Origin: Planctomycetota bacterium
GTDB taxonomy: Bacteria > Planctomycetota > Planctomycetia > Gemmatales > Gemmataceae
Assembly: GCA_009920765.1 (NCBI GenBank)
Contig: RFZJ01000036.1
Location: forward strand, 1 to 37,168
Direction of reading: 5' to 3'
DNA: 37,168 bases
In this document: positions 1 to 8,110 of the stretch, in pieces
Layout of the letters: each line of letters begins with the position of its first letter
Numbering within the stretch: the stretch's first letter is position 1
Position numbers and translations under genes: made by a program
Notes under the pieces: model-generated
Told to the model about the DNA's origin: nothing
Seen by the model: only the letters and a program-made list of their open reading frames with translations
The model's database searches: none

Positions 1-986
1 GGGCAAAGTTTCATACTTAATTCGCGAATATCGTTAGCAAGTGTTTTTAATGCCTGGGCAACCTCGTTTGATACATTGGGTTCAAGCGGGTTTTTAGGCG
101 CAGGAATAGCTTCCCAGCTTTGGCGCAACCAACTCAGATAAAACTGTCCATCCTCCTGCATGCCATTAAGGGCGCCCCATAACAAACCCATATACTTTGA
201 ACTAAGGTTTTTGCTCTTTGCCCATGCTTCAACAGTAATTACTTTGTCATTTGCAACACGATATTTGTAAAGCCAAAGCGCAGCAAGATAAGCTTCGTAC
301 TCAACTTTGTGTGCATCATAAAACTTTAAAATTGATTGTTCGAAATATTTCTGGCGGTCTGCAAATGTGGTAACCGCATGGGGTGCAAACTTTAATCCCG
401 TGGATGTCAACAATGCGTGTTCTGCAACCTGCTGGGCAGCACCATAATACTTTTTGAACAAACTGGGCGACATCATCAACGCTTCGCCCGTATTGTTGAA
501 CCCTTCCCCCGATGAAGGGTCCAGCGGGAATGATGCAGTAGGGCGAATATCCACCCCCGTAATATCTCGAATTGAATTATCAAATTCCGCATTGGTAAGC
601 CTGCGTGGTACTACTACACCAGGATCCCCTGCATATTTCCGCGCCTCTTCCACCAACATCCCTTCAACCAACCTCAACATTTCTGCCCGTAATTCAGCAG
701 AGGGTTGCTTCGACTTTGCAGGTGGCATCTCTTCTTTTCTTACGAAGGTGACCACATGCTCCCATTGTTTAAAATCCTCAATGGCCTTTGCTGCACTTGT
801 GTAACGAGACAGGTCTAATTCACCATTTTTGGTTTTTTGATTATGACATTCCACACAGTAAGTCTTCATGAAGGGTAAAACTTTATCCGTGAAGGAATCC
901 GCTGCATAAACATCCGGGAATATAAGAAAGCATAGGCTGAAAATCGGGATGAAAAACAATCGCAAGAAGCAAAAAACTGAATTCAC
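1..986 (-). CDS. Secreted c-type cytochrome of the DUF1587/DUF1592 planctomycete family, C-terminus cut by window edge
   Basis: Leftward gene truncated by the left edge. The reading frame starts with GTG at 984-986; an in-frame TAA lies four codons upstream, so little extension is possible. Residues 1-29 form a hydrophobic signal peptide ending in VYAAD. A haem-binding CVECH motif follows at residues 44-48, and a downstream MPPAKS segment could supply the axial methionine. After that comes RRLTNAEFDNSIRD, the typical opening of the DUF1587 domain, which in planctomycetes precedes DUF1592, DUF1588 and DUF1585. Those later domains would lie outside the window. The protein is expected outside the cytoplasmic membrane; its substrate is unknown for the family. 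No strong Shine-Dalgarno sequence is visible before the GTG. Family assignment is fairly sure, function is not. Confidence 0.85.
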   Translation of the reverse strand, partial: MNSVFCFLRLFFIPIFSLCFLIFPDVYAADSFTDKVLPFMKTYCVECHNQKTKNGELDLSRYTSAAKAIEDFKQWEHVVTFVRKEEMPPAKSKQPSAELRAEMLRLVEGMLVEEARKYAGDPGVVVPRRLTNAEFDNSIRDITGVDIRPTASFPLDPSSGEGFNNTGEALMMSPSLFKKYYGAAQQVAEHALLTSTGLKFAPHAVTTFADRQKYFEQSILKFYDAHKVEYEAYLAALWLYKYRVANDKVITVEAWAKSKNLSSKYMGLLWGALNGMQEDGQFYLSWLRQSWEAIPAPKNPLEPNVSNEVAQALKTLANDIRELSMKLC

Positions 987-1266
987 GAACTTAATCTCTT
1001 AGGAAAGCGTTGAGGAGGGACAATTACGCAAACTGATGCAATATAAGTCTAATATTAGCACCGGATACTGTCAATCAATTGCTTGCGATAAACGCCATAA
1101 TAGTTGCCAACAAGTCTGCATAAGCCGTACCTTTAACATTTGTTGCCTTATTCTGTTTTATTTCCCTCAAGCCCACCCACTGCGCTGATTGTTGGTATTA
1201 CTTTTACACTCATCATTCAAAACAAAAGCTCCATGAAACGCAGTCAATGGGCTTTAACATTCGCTA
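987..1266. other. Intergenic region upstream of the DUF1592-type cytochrome
   Basis: About 280 bases without a convincing reading frame on either strand. It should hold the leftward promoter of the cytochrome gene, but I cannot pick a confident -35/-10 pair. The only clear structure is the hairpin at its right-hand end, listed separately. Confidence 0.5.
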
Positions 1267-1308
1267 TAAAAAAACCACCGGCTTGATTTCTCAAACCGGT
1301 GGCTCAAT
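1267..1308 (-). terminator. Rho-independent terminator of the thioredoxin-fold gene
   Basis: The arms CCACCGG (1275-1281) and CCGGTGG (1296-1302) are perfect inverted repeats. On the minus strand the stem is followed by a run of seven T. It lies just after the TAA of the leftward gene ending at 1324, so it is that gene's terminator. Confidence 0.85.
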
Positions 1309-1323
1309 TATTTTTAGTACAAA

Positions 1324-3222
1324 TTACTTGAGACTTTTCTTGATCTCTTCTTCAACCGTGGAAATCTGAAGGTTCTTGCCTACGACCTTGCCATCCTTGC
1401 CCACCAGGAACACCTGGGGAAGTACTTGGATACCATAGTCGGTTGCGAGTTTTCCTTCCAAGCCACCTGGTTGATAAAGATGCTGGGCTGCAAAGGGAGA
1501 CCTCTTCAAGAAAGCTGCAGCCTCCTCAGAAGTGGTATCCAGATTCACGCATACCAGATCCAAACCCTTAGGCCCGTAAGTTTCCATGATCAACTTAAGC
1601 TTGGCAAAATCGCCCAGAGTCTGACCATTCCAACTAGCCCAGTAATATACCACTACCATTTTATCTTTGATGGAAGCGATATCGAAGGTTTGGCTTGGGT
1701 TTGCAAGGGTTGCACCAGTAAGGGTGAAGGGCTGGCCTTCACTTTCCATCCTGCGGATGGAACCTGCTGCCTTGGCCGCCTGGGGTTTGCCTGCAAAATT
1801 CTTGGCGATCTGGGCGTACCAGTTCTTCGCTTCAACATCTTTACCCAAAAATTCGCTCACCATTCCCAGTTGCAACAAGGCATCTGGAGCATCATCAGCT
1901 TTAGGGTAGGCTTGAACAAAAGTGGCAAGCTTTGTCATCCAATCATTTTGGATTTTGTTGAAGTCTTCGCCTGGCTTGGAAATTCTTGCAGCATAGTCGG
2001 CTTGCAAACCACGGAAGGATACATAACCCGCAAGGTTGCTTCCTGGCAATCCTTTTGCTAGTTGATCTTCCAAGGAAGAAAGGCGCTTGGATGCAACCGT
2101 GTCCCCTGTTGCACTATTTTGTGCAGCACTGCTGAGGCTGTCTGCAAGTTGCCTGATCCATGGATCGCGGTCTTCAGGTTTGACCTTGGCGAGGATTTTT
2201 TCAAGGTGATCTGCTCTACGCAGATGATGTTTGGCAAGAGTAGGGCTGGCACCCCCGGTGCTGTTGGATTCAACTGCGGCATCAATTGCTGCAAGTTCGT
2301 CAACCAACTTTTTCAATTCAGGATCTTTCTCTAAATCGATTTTGTTGGTCCCAGGGCGAACACTGCCCTCTTCTTCGCTTACAGCGCCAGGGATTGGAGC
2401 ATCGGCAAGTTTCCATGCACCATTGACCAGGAACATTTCGCCTGTCTGCAGCCAATCGGTTTTTCCTGCAGCTTCATAAAGGATGGTACCTTTTGCAAAG
2501 CGGAAGATATCGTTCTTGCTGCCGGTTTGATCAACAGGGAGGCATTGGGGGATGCCCATTTCTACATGAAGCCAAGTGGTTTTATCATCCAAGGTTGGAA
2601 GCTTGGTAAGTGTGGCTTGGAACTTTGCGGTTGCTGCGACAACTTGTTCCCTTACTTTTCTTGCAGCATCGCCTTGAAGATCCAAAGTTTTTAAATCCGC
2701 TTCGGTAAGAAGAAGTGGCTTAAGGCGGGAGAAATCCTTGGTAGCGACAGCCTTCAAGATTTCCTGACTGACTTCTTCCGGGCTGATGGCTTGCCAGAAA
2801 TCGATTTTGGCATCTTCATTTTCATCGATGCCGATTTTTGTGCCACCTGAATTAAGCCAACGATAAAGATCGGCTTTGCCATTAAAGTTGGTGTCAATTT
2901 CACGATAAACTTCGACACCATCTTTGTAATAAGACCAAACATCAATGCGATTATCATCATTGGAATCAAAGAATCTACGAACGAGATTGCCTTGGGCATC
3001 CTTAAGAATCCAGCCAGAGCCTTTTTTGGCCCCCTTGGCAAGTTCCACTTTGCATGCGGCTTCTTCCTCAGGTGAGGGGGTGTAAATAGCAACGCCCTCT
3101 TGTTTAGGTTTAAAAGAAAGAATTGCGGCAGCAGTGGGTGGCGCAGCAAAAGCAGGCATCGCAGCGTTTAACAAGAAAAGGGTGCCTGAACAAAGACCAG
3201 CAAACTTCCAAGACTTCCGCAT
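1324..3222 (-). CDS. Secreted protein with Ca-loop-like repeats and a cysteine-less thioredoxin-fold domain
   Basis: The start at 3222 was chosen because AAGGAG lies six bases before this ATG and the protein then opens with a classic signal peptide (residues 1-27, ending PAFAAPP); the frame stays open a further 53 codons upstream. The product has 632 residues. Residues 86-141 hold three tandem acidic loops (DSNDDNRID, DTNFNGKAD, DENEDAKID) about 24 residues apart, resembling EF-hand or dockerin calcium loops. A long helical middle region includes a TPR-like stretch. Residues 514-632 look like a TlpA/AhpC-type thioredoxin fold: WASW at 528-531 aligns with the usual WATWCxxC, and the cis-proline is kept (VLPQ, P602). 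The CxxC is replaced by NGQT (532-535), so disulfide chemistry is unlikely and a binding or structural role is more plausible. It ends at a strong terminator. Confidence 0.8.
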   Translation of the reverse strand: MRKSWKFAGLCSGTLFLLNAAMPAFAAPPTAAAILSFKPKQEGVAIYTPSPEEEAACKVELAKGAKKGSGWILKDAQGNLVRRFFDSNDDNRIDVWSYYKDGVEVYREIDTNFNGKADLYRWLNSGGTKIGIDENEDAKIDFWQAISPEEVSQEILKAVATKDFSRLKPLLLTEADLKTLDLQGDAARKVREQVVAATAKFQATLTKLPTLDDKTTWLHVEMGIPQCLPVDQTGSKNDIFRFAKGTILYEAAGKTDWLQTGEMFLVNGAWKLADAPIPGAVSEEEGSVRPGTNKIDLEKDPELKKLVDELAAIDAAVESNSTGGASPTLAKHHLRRADHLEKILAKVKPEDRDPWIRQLADSLSSAAQNSATGDTVASKRLSSLEDQLAKGLPGSNLAGYVSFRGLQADYAARISKPGEDFNKIQNDWMTKLATFVQAYPKADDAPDALLQLGMVSEFLGKDVEAKNWYAQIAKNFAGKPQAAKAAGSIRRMESEGQPFTLTGATLANPSQTFDIASIKDKMVVVYYWASWNGQTLGDFAKLKLIMETYGPKGLDLVCVNLDTTSEEAAAFLKRSPFAAQHLYQPGGLEGKLATDYGIQVLPQVFLVGKDGKVVGKNLQISTVEEEIKKSLK

Positions 3223-3791
3223 ACCAAACTCCTTCACAGAAACCAATAAAAAGCGGGGAGAAAGCCCCCTACCTAAAGAAGATCGGCAAAAGAGGGGGTG
3301 GAAGTTGATGTTAAAATCAAAAAAGTTTGCACAAAGGTTACAACCTGAAAAACAGCTATAGAGTGCACAAGCGTTTGTCAAGCTATTTAATTTCAGTCGT
3401 TAAATAAATAGGAAACATTCCCTAAGTCTTTACTACTGCTGTCCTTGACCCCCTTCATGAAAAATTTACAATTACAACTAGGATCCTTACCAATCCTGGA
3501 ATTTCTCGGATTGAGAAGAAAACCTATAGCCGGCAATTATATTGGCAAAGGAGTGCCACCCAATGATTTGTATTCAAAAGCGATCTACCACATTGCCTAT
3601 AACTGCAGGGAATCAGGAGAATTGCAAACAGCATAAACGCCCTACTGCCCAAATGCTTTTTACAGGTGATTCTTATAGGTCTGCAAACCCAGAGTATTTT
3701 TTAATTTGCCTAAATTAGCCACCGGTTCACTTATAAACGTAATAATGGCCTAAATTTAGTAGTATTCATCAAACTCAAAAGGTTTAAATAC
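3223..3791. other. Long intergenic region between divergent genes, upstream of dnaG
   Basis: About 570 bases separate the leftward thioredoxin-fold gene from rightward dnaG. The left part is the leader of the leftward gene and contains a small GGGG/CCCC hairpin around 3254-3267. The middle holds a good rightward promoter (3445-3472) and a 59-63 codon open frame with no Shine-Dalgarno sequence, which I do not call. The last 100 bases are AT-rich and contain the palindrome CTAAATTTAG at 3750-3759. No tRNA-like or riboswitch-like structure was recognised. Confidence 0.5.
3445..3472 (+). promoter_or_regulatory. Candidate sigma-70 promoter upstream of dnaG
   Basis: TTGACC (3445-3450) and TACAAT (3467-3472) are each one base from consensus, with a 16-base spacer. 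Transcription would start near 3479 and run about 310 bases before dnaG, giving a long leader or a separate short RNA. The match is by eye only. Confidence 0.4.
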
Positions 3792-5621
3792 TTGGATAAC
3801 GACAGGGTTAAAATGGTGAAGGAAGCTAGTGACATCGTTGATGTCGTTGGAAGCTACATTTCTTTACGCCCCGCTGGCCAGCAAACCTTCAAGGGACTTT
3901 GCCCCTTTCATGATGATCACAGGCCTTCTTTTGATGTCGACCCAAAAAGAGGTCGTTACCGCTGTTGGTCTTGTGGCAAATATGGGGATGTAATCACCTT
4001 TGTGCAAGAGTACGAAAAAGTCGAATTTGCCGAAGCTTTGGAAATTTTGGCCAAGAGGGCAGGTATAAATCTAGAAAAAAAAGAAAATTTAGTGCAGAAC
4101 CGGCTGCGCGGGTCAATGCTTGACTCAGTGCGCTGGGCATCAGATCAGTATCACCAGTGCTTGCAAGAATCACCCTTGGCTGCTGAAGCGAGAAGTTACC
4201 TATCCAGCCGGGGTTTAGAAGACGAAATTATCAGGCAGTTCGGATTGGGCTTTGCTCCACGCAGAGGGGATTGGCTGCTGGAGCTTGCACATAACGATGG
4301 GGTGGATGTGGGAATGCTGGAACAAGTAGGCTTGATAGGCCGCAAAACAGACAAGCCTGGGCTTTACGACCGATTCCGAGACAGAATCATGTTTCCGATC
4401 CGTAATGTGCTGGGGAACACAGTGGGTTTTGGTGGCAGAATCATGCCCTCATCGCCTTTCGTGGACAAGGCACCCAAGTACTATAATTCTTCCGATTCCC
4501 CTTTGTTTTCCAAAAGCGAACAACTTTATGGAATCGATCAGGCCCGCACTGCCATTGGAAAAGCAGGCTATCTTGCAGTGGTTGAAGGTTATACCGATGT
4601 GATGATGGCTCATCAAATGGGTGTGGGAAATGTTGTTGCAACCATGGGGACAGCCATTAATGCCAGGCACCTTCGCCAACTTAGGCGTTGGACCAGCAAA
4701 GTTGTGCTGGTATTTGATGCAGATGCGGGTGGTGAACAAGGTGTGGACAGGGCGTTGGAATTATTTGTCACCAACGATATGGATTTAGCAATTGCAACTC
4801 TTCCAGAAGGTTTAGACCCATGCGATTTGTTATTAAATGACGGCCCCGAGCCATTTCAGGAAGTTTTAAAAGGCGCAGTGGATGCCCTCGAATTCAAATT
4901 GAATTCAATACTTGCACAAACAAGCAAAGAAGGGGTTTCACTTGAAGCCAAGCGCAAGGCTACGGATTCGATTTTAAGTGTATTGGCAAGAATACCCGTA
5001 GAGAGCAGCCCATCTTCCCAACTCAAGCTTCAATTGATGTTGGGTCGAATAGGTAAAAGATTGGGTTTAAGCGAAGAAACCTTGAAAAATCGAGTGAACG
5101 AGCTAAGGCCAAAAACAGAATCTCGCAAGGTGGACACGAATACAATTAATACAACTGAAGAGTCGCGTCGGGCCAAGCCAGCCCCTGAAGAAAAAGAACT
5201 GGTTGAAGTTCTGCTGGCAAACCCTGATCTGGTGCTTCGTGCCAGGCAGGATTTTAGCACCGACGATTTGAATCATCCCGGGTTAAGGCAGATTGTTTCC
5301 ATCCTTTTCGATTTACAGGATGAAAAACAAATTCCTGACTTGGATGCTGTTCGCGCCCGCATGGGTGACAGCCCGATTGGTTCGAGGCTGTTGGATTTAG
5401 CTGACCAAGGTCGGCGAAATCCAGAACCCGTGACATGGTATGGCAATATTCTTGAACGGTTCAACGAGCGCAGGGTTAAACCAGTGGTAAAGATCCTTCA
5501 GGATCAGTTACACGCTGCGAATGACCACGAAACCGCCTTGGAGCTTTTAAGGAAATTGCAGTCCCGTTCGGTTGGATCTGGTTCGGTTCCAACCCCTTCC
5601 CGTCTCGATGGAGGCCATTGA
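3792..5621 (+). CDS. dnaG: DNA primase DnaG
   Basis: Synthesises RNA primers at the replication fork and works with the replicative helicase DnaB. The protein has 609 residues, a normal length. A CHC2-type zinc-binding domain is at the N-terminus (C37-P-F-H40 and C58-W-S-C61). The catalytic core includes GFGGRIM near 212-218, followed by the TOPRIM domain (EGYTDVMM with E265; DADAGG with D309 and D311). The C-terminal third matches the helicase-interaction region only loosely, as usual. The start is TTG at 3792; the first ATG, seven codons later, would remove residues normally present before the [10 protein letters not shown] motif, so TTG is preferred, although no strong Shine-Dalgarno sequence is seen. 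Its TGA overlaps the rpoD start, so the two genes are translationally linked. Confidence 0.96.
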   Translation: MDNDRVKMVKEASDIVDVVGSYISLRPAGQQTFKGLCPFHDDHRPSFDVDPKRGRYRCWSCGKYGDVITFVQEYEKVEFAEALEILAKRAGINLEKKENLVQNRLRGSMLDSVRWASDQYHQCLQESPLAAEARSYLSSRGLEDEIIRQFGLGFAPRRGDWLLELAHNDGVDVGMLEQVGLIGRKTDKPGLYDRFRDRIMFPIRNVLGNTVGFGGRIMPSSPFVDKAPKYYNSSDSPLFSKSEQLYGIDQARTAIGKAGYLAVVEGYTDVMMAHQMGVGNVVATMGTAINARHLRQLRRWTSKVVLVFDADAGGEQGVDRALELFVTNDMDLAIATLPEGLDPCDLLLNDGPEPFQEVLKGAVDALEFKLNSILAQTSKEGVSLEAKRKATDSILSVLARIPVESSPSSQLKLQLMLGRIGKRLGLSEETLKNRVNELRPKTESRKVDTNTINTTEESRRAKPAPEEKELVEVLLANPDLVLRARQDFSTDDLNHPGLRQIVSILFDLQDEKQIPDLDAVRARMGDSPIGSRLLDLADQGRRNPEPVTWYGNILERFNERRVKPVVKILQDQLHAANDHETALELLRKLQSRSVGSGSVPTPSRLDGGH

Positions 5622-7270
5622 TGGAAAAGATTGAAGTTACTTTCAAGGCATTATTGGAAGCTGGCAAAGAAAAAGGTTTCTTGACTTACACCCAAGTCAA
5701 CGAACACCTTCCCGAAGATGATGCCAACCCCGAAAAGATTGATCAGCTTTTGCTTGTTCTTGAAGAACAGGGAATCGAGTTGATCGATGAATCCGAGGTG
5801 GAAGATCGGGAGGGCGGAGCCAATGGTACTGCTACCGAAACCCAACCTGAACTTGATTTTAGCTTCATCGAACAGGAAGAAGGCAAACGAATTGATGACC
5901 CGGTGCGAATGTACCTTACCCAGATGGGCGAAATTCCACTCTTGAAACGAGAACAGGAAATCAATCTTGCCAAGAAAATCGAAGTTACACGCAAGCGCTT
6001 CCGCAGGAAAGTTTTAGAGTGTGATGGTGCTATGAATCAAGTGGTTGACACCCTGAAGAGGGTGCATTCAGGCGAGCTACCTTTCGATCGAACCATCAAG
6101 GTATCGCTTACCGAAAATCTTGAAAAAGACAAAATCCTGCAAAGAATGCCCCACAATCTACGGACATTGGAACGATTGATGGAGCAAAACCAGGAAGATT
6201 TCAACAAGATAATGAGTGCGGATATAGATGAAGAAACCCGCAGGCATTACCGCAGGGCCCTTAGAAACCGAAGACGCAAAGCGGTTTGCCTGGTCGAAGA
6301 ATTGAGCATTCGAACCCAGAAAATCCAACCCTTGATGAAGAAGTTGGAACAAATCGCAAGAAGAATGGAAGAACTCGAAACCGAAATCCGATACCTCAAC
6401 AATATCCGCGGCCCGAAAGAAGACATTCAGGCTTTGGAAAAAGAACTCCGCGACTACATGTTCAGCACCATGGAGGAAACCCCCGAACTGCGCAGAAGAG
6501 TTGTCACTGTGCATACCCGCTTCATGGAATATGAACAAGCCAAGCGCGATCTTTCAGGAGGTAACCTGCGATTGGTGGTAAGTATTGCCAAGAAATACCG
6601 CAATCGTGGCTTGAGTTTCCTTGATCTGATTCAAGAAGGAAACACCGGCTTGATGCGGGCGGTTGATAAATACGAATACCGCAGAGGTTACAAGTTTAGC
6701 ACTTACGCCACCTGGTGGATCAGACAAGCGATCACCCGTGCAATTGCAGATCAGGCCAGGACCATCCGCATCCCTGTGCACATGATCGAAACGATGTCTA
6801 AGCTAAGAAATGTTACCAAAAAACTGCTTCAGGATATGGGTCGTGAACCTACTATTGAAGAAATCGCCCTGGCTGCTGAAATAAGCGTTGAAGAAACCCG
6901 AAGAGTCATGAAAATCAGCAGGCACCCAATCAGCCTTGATAGGCCAGTGGGCGAAAGCGAAGACAGTTACTTTGGGGATTTCATCGAAGATAATTCTGTT
7001 GATTCACCCGTGAATGCAGCCGCACAGGAAATGCTGAAAGATAAAATCGATGGCGTTCTGAAAACTCTCACCTACCGGGAAAGGGAAATCATCAAATTGC
7101 GCTACGGCCTGGGCGATGGTTACACTTATACTTTGGAAGAGGTTGGTAGGATATTCAAAGTGACCCGCGAGAGGGTAAGGCAGATCGAGGCGAAAGCAGT
7201 CCGGAAACTGCAGCACCCAGTGCGCAGCAGGCAACTGGAAGGTTTTATCGACCTTTCACTAAAACAGTAG
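5621..7270 (+). CDS. rpoD: Primary RNA polymerase sigma factor RpoD (SigA)
   Basis: Housekeeping sigma-70 factor directing RNA polymerase to -10/-35 promoters. The ATG at 5621 overlaps the dnaG stop as TGATG and has GGAGG six bases upstream, so it is preferred to the in-frame TTG just before it. The protein has 549 residues: a region 1.1-like N-terminus (1-60), region 1.2 ([17 protein letters not shown], about 92-108), a charged helical non-conserved region (about 125-300), region 2 ([12 protein letters not shown] at 315-326, then the 2.4 segment [15 protein letters not shown]), region 3 (about 385-460) and region 4.2 ([17 protein letters not shown], about 514-530). All four conserved regions are intact. 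The dnaG-rpoD order matches the macromolecular synthesis operon known in other bacteria, here with no rpsU in front. A terminator follows. Confidence 0.97.
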   Translation: MEKIEVTFKALLEAGKEKGFLTYTQVNEHLPEDDANPEKIDQLLLVLEEQGIELIDESEVEDREGGANGTATETQPELDFSFIEQEEGKRIDDPVRMYLTQMGEIPLLKREQEINLAKKIEVTRKRFRRKVLECDGAMNQVVDTLKRVHSGELPFDRTIKVSLTENLEKDKILQRMPHNLRTLERLMEQNQEDFNKIMSADIDEETRRHYRRALRNRRRKAVCLVEELSIRTQKIQPLMKKLEQIARRMEELETEIRYLNNIRGPKEDIQALEKELRDYMFSTMEETPELRRRVVTVHTRFMEYEQAKRDLSGGNLRLVVSIAKKYRNRGLSFLDLIQEGNTGLMRAVDKYEYRRGYKFSTYATWWIRQAITRAIADQARTIRIPVHMIETMSKLRNVTKKLLQDMGREPTIEEIALAAEISVEETRRVMKISRHPISLDRPVGESEDSYFGDFIEDNSVDSPVNAAAQEMLKDKIDGVLKTLTYREREIIKLRYGLGDGYTYTLEEVGRIFKVTRERVRQIEAKAVRKLQHPVRSRQLEGFIDLSLKQ

Positions 7271-7276
7271 ATCCTA

Positions 7277-7302
7277 GGGGCCCCCACAAGGGCCCTTTTT
7301 TA
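7277..7302 (+). terminator. Rho-independent terminator of dnaG-rpoD
   Basis: GGGCCC (7278-7283) pairs with GGGCCC (7290-7295) across a short loop, followed by a run of six T. It lies seven bases after the rpoD stop. Confidence 0.85.
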
Positions 7303-7343
7303 TTGCACCGTGTCAATCTTCAAATACAAGGACGAAAAAGCCA

Positions 7344-8090
7344 ATGACCGAGCCAGGAATAATCTTCAAGGAAATCCACAAGTACAGCAAGCATGCTTTT
7401 GAACTGCAAGAACATATAGGGCGGATTCCAAGACAGATAAAGGCCCAAAAGACCAGAATTGAGCGCATGGAGAAAGAGTTCAAAGATTTTCAGGAAATGC
7501 TTAAGAAACTCAAGGTATCCATTCATGAAAAAGAAGTTTCCTTCAAGGAACTCAACACCAGGGTTACCAAGCTTCAAAAACAACAAAATGAAGCCTCTGA
7601 CAACAAAGCCTATGATGCACTAAAAACAGAGATAGCCACAACCAAGGCGGAAATCGCAAAAGTCGAGGACGAAATCCTTTTAGCAATCACAGAGCAGGAG
7701 GAAAAAACCGCTGCGCTGCCCGAACAGGAAAAATTGTTGAAGACAGCCAAGGCTGAAGCTGCCTCCATTGAAAAAAGTTCCACCGAGCGCAAAGCTGAAT
7801 TGGAAAAGCAATTAAACGAAACGACTGTATTGTTAAAAGCCGCTGAGTCACAACTTTCTCCAGAACACTTGTCCAAATACCTGCGAATTGTGCAATCCTT
7901 CAAGCATGAAGCGCTATCGCCCCTTGAAGGCAAAATATGCTCGTCCTGCGCCACCGAAGTAACTTCACAAATGATGAATGAGGTGCGAAGCCATATGTTT
8001 GTGCCTTGCAAATCATGCAACAGGCTTCTTTATCTTTCCGAACAGGAAGAGCGAATATTCAAGGAATCTCAAGCTGCTGACGAAGCCTAG
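7344..8090 (+). CDS. Coiled-coil protein with C4 zinc ribbon (COG1579-like)
   Basis: A 248-residue cytoplasmic protein. Residues 10-170 are almost entirely charged heptad-like helix, predicted to form a long antiparallel coiled-coil hairpin. The C-terminus has a four-cysteine zinc ribbon, C199-SS-C202 and C222-KS-C225. This architecture matches COG1579 (zf-RING_7) proteins, proposed to bind nucleic acid or to act in transcription or translation without a settled function. The best ribosome-binding match, AAGGA, is rather far (11 bases) from the ATG. It begins 74 bases after rpoD and beyond its terminator, so it has its own promoter or depends on read-through. No signal peptide is present. Confidence 0.82.
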   Translation: MTEPGIIFKEIHKYSKHAFELQEHIGRIPRQIKAQKTRIERMEKEFKDFQEMLKKLKVSIHEKEVSFKELNTRVTKLQKQQNEASDNKAYDALKTEIATTKAEIAKVEDEILLAITEQEEKTAALPEQEKLLKTAKAEAASIEKSSTERKAELEKQLNETTVLLKAAESQLSPEHLSKYLRIVQSFKHEALSPLEGKICSSCATEVTSQMMNEVRSHMFVPCKSCNRLLYLSEQEERIFKESQAADEA

Positions 8091-8110
8091 TAAAGATAAC
8101 CAATGCGAAA

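Noticed and set aside
454..804. 116-codon rightward open frame at the left edge
   Set aside because: It is antisense to the DUF1592-type cytochrome, whose frame has a signal peptide, CVECH and DUF1587 signature.
1426..2061. 211-codon rightward open frame
   Set aside because: Antisense to the thioredoxin-fold gene; no Shine-Dalgarno sequence and no recognisable protein features.
3254..3267. GGGG/CCCC hairpin in the leader of the thioredoxin-fold gene
   Set aside because: Only a four- to five-base stem; too short to call a riboswitch or terminator.
3223..3381. N-terminal extension of the thioredoxin-fold gene
   Set aside because: The extra 53 residues are Cys/Phe-rich and precede a good ribosome-binding site and signal peptide, so they are probably leader.
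3445..3636. Possible 59-63 residue gene upstream of dnaG
   Set aside because: No ribosome-binding site, unconvincing composition, and its first codon overlaps a good -35 element.
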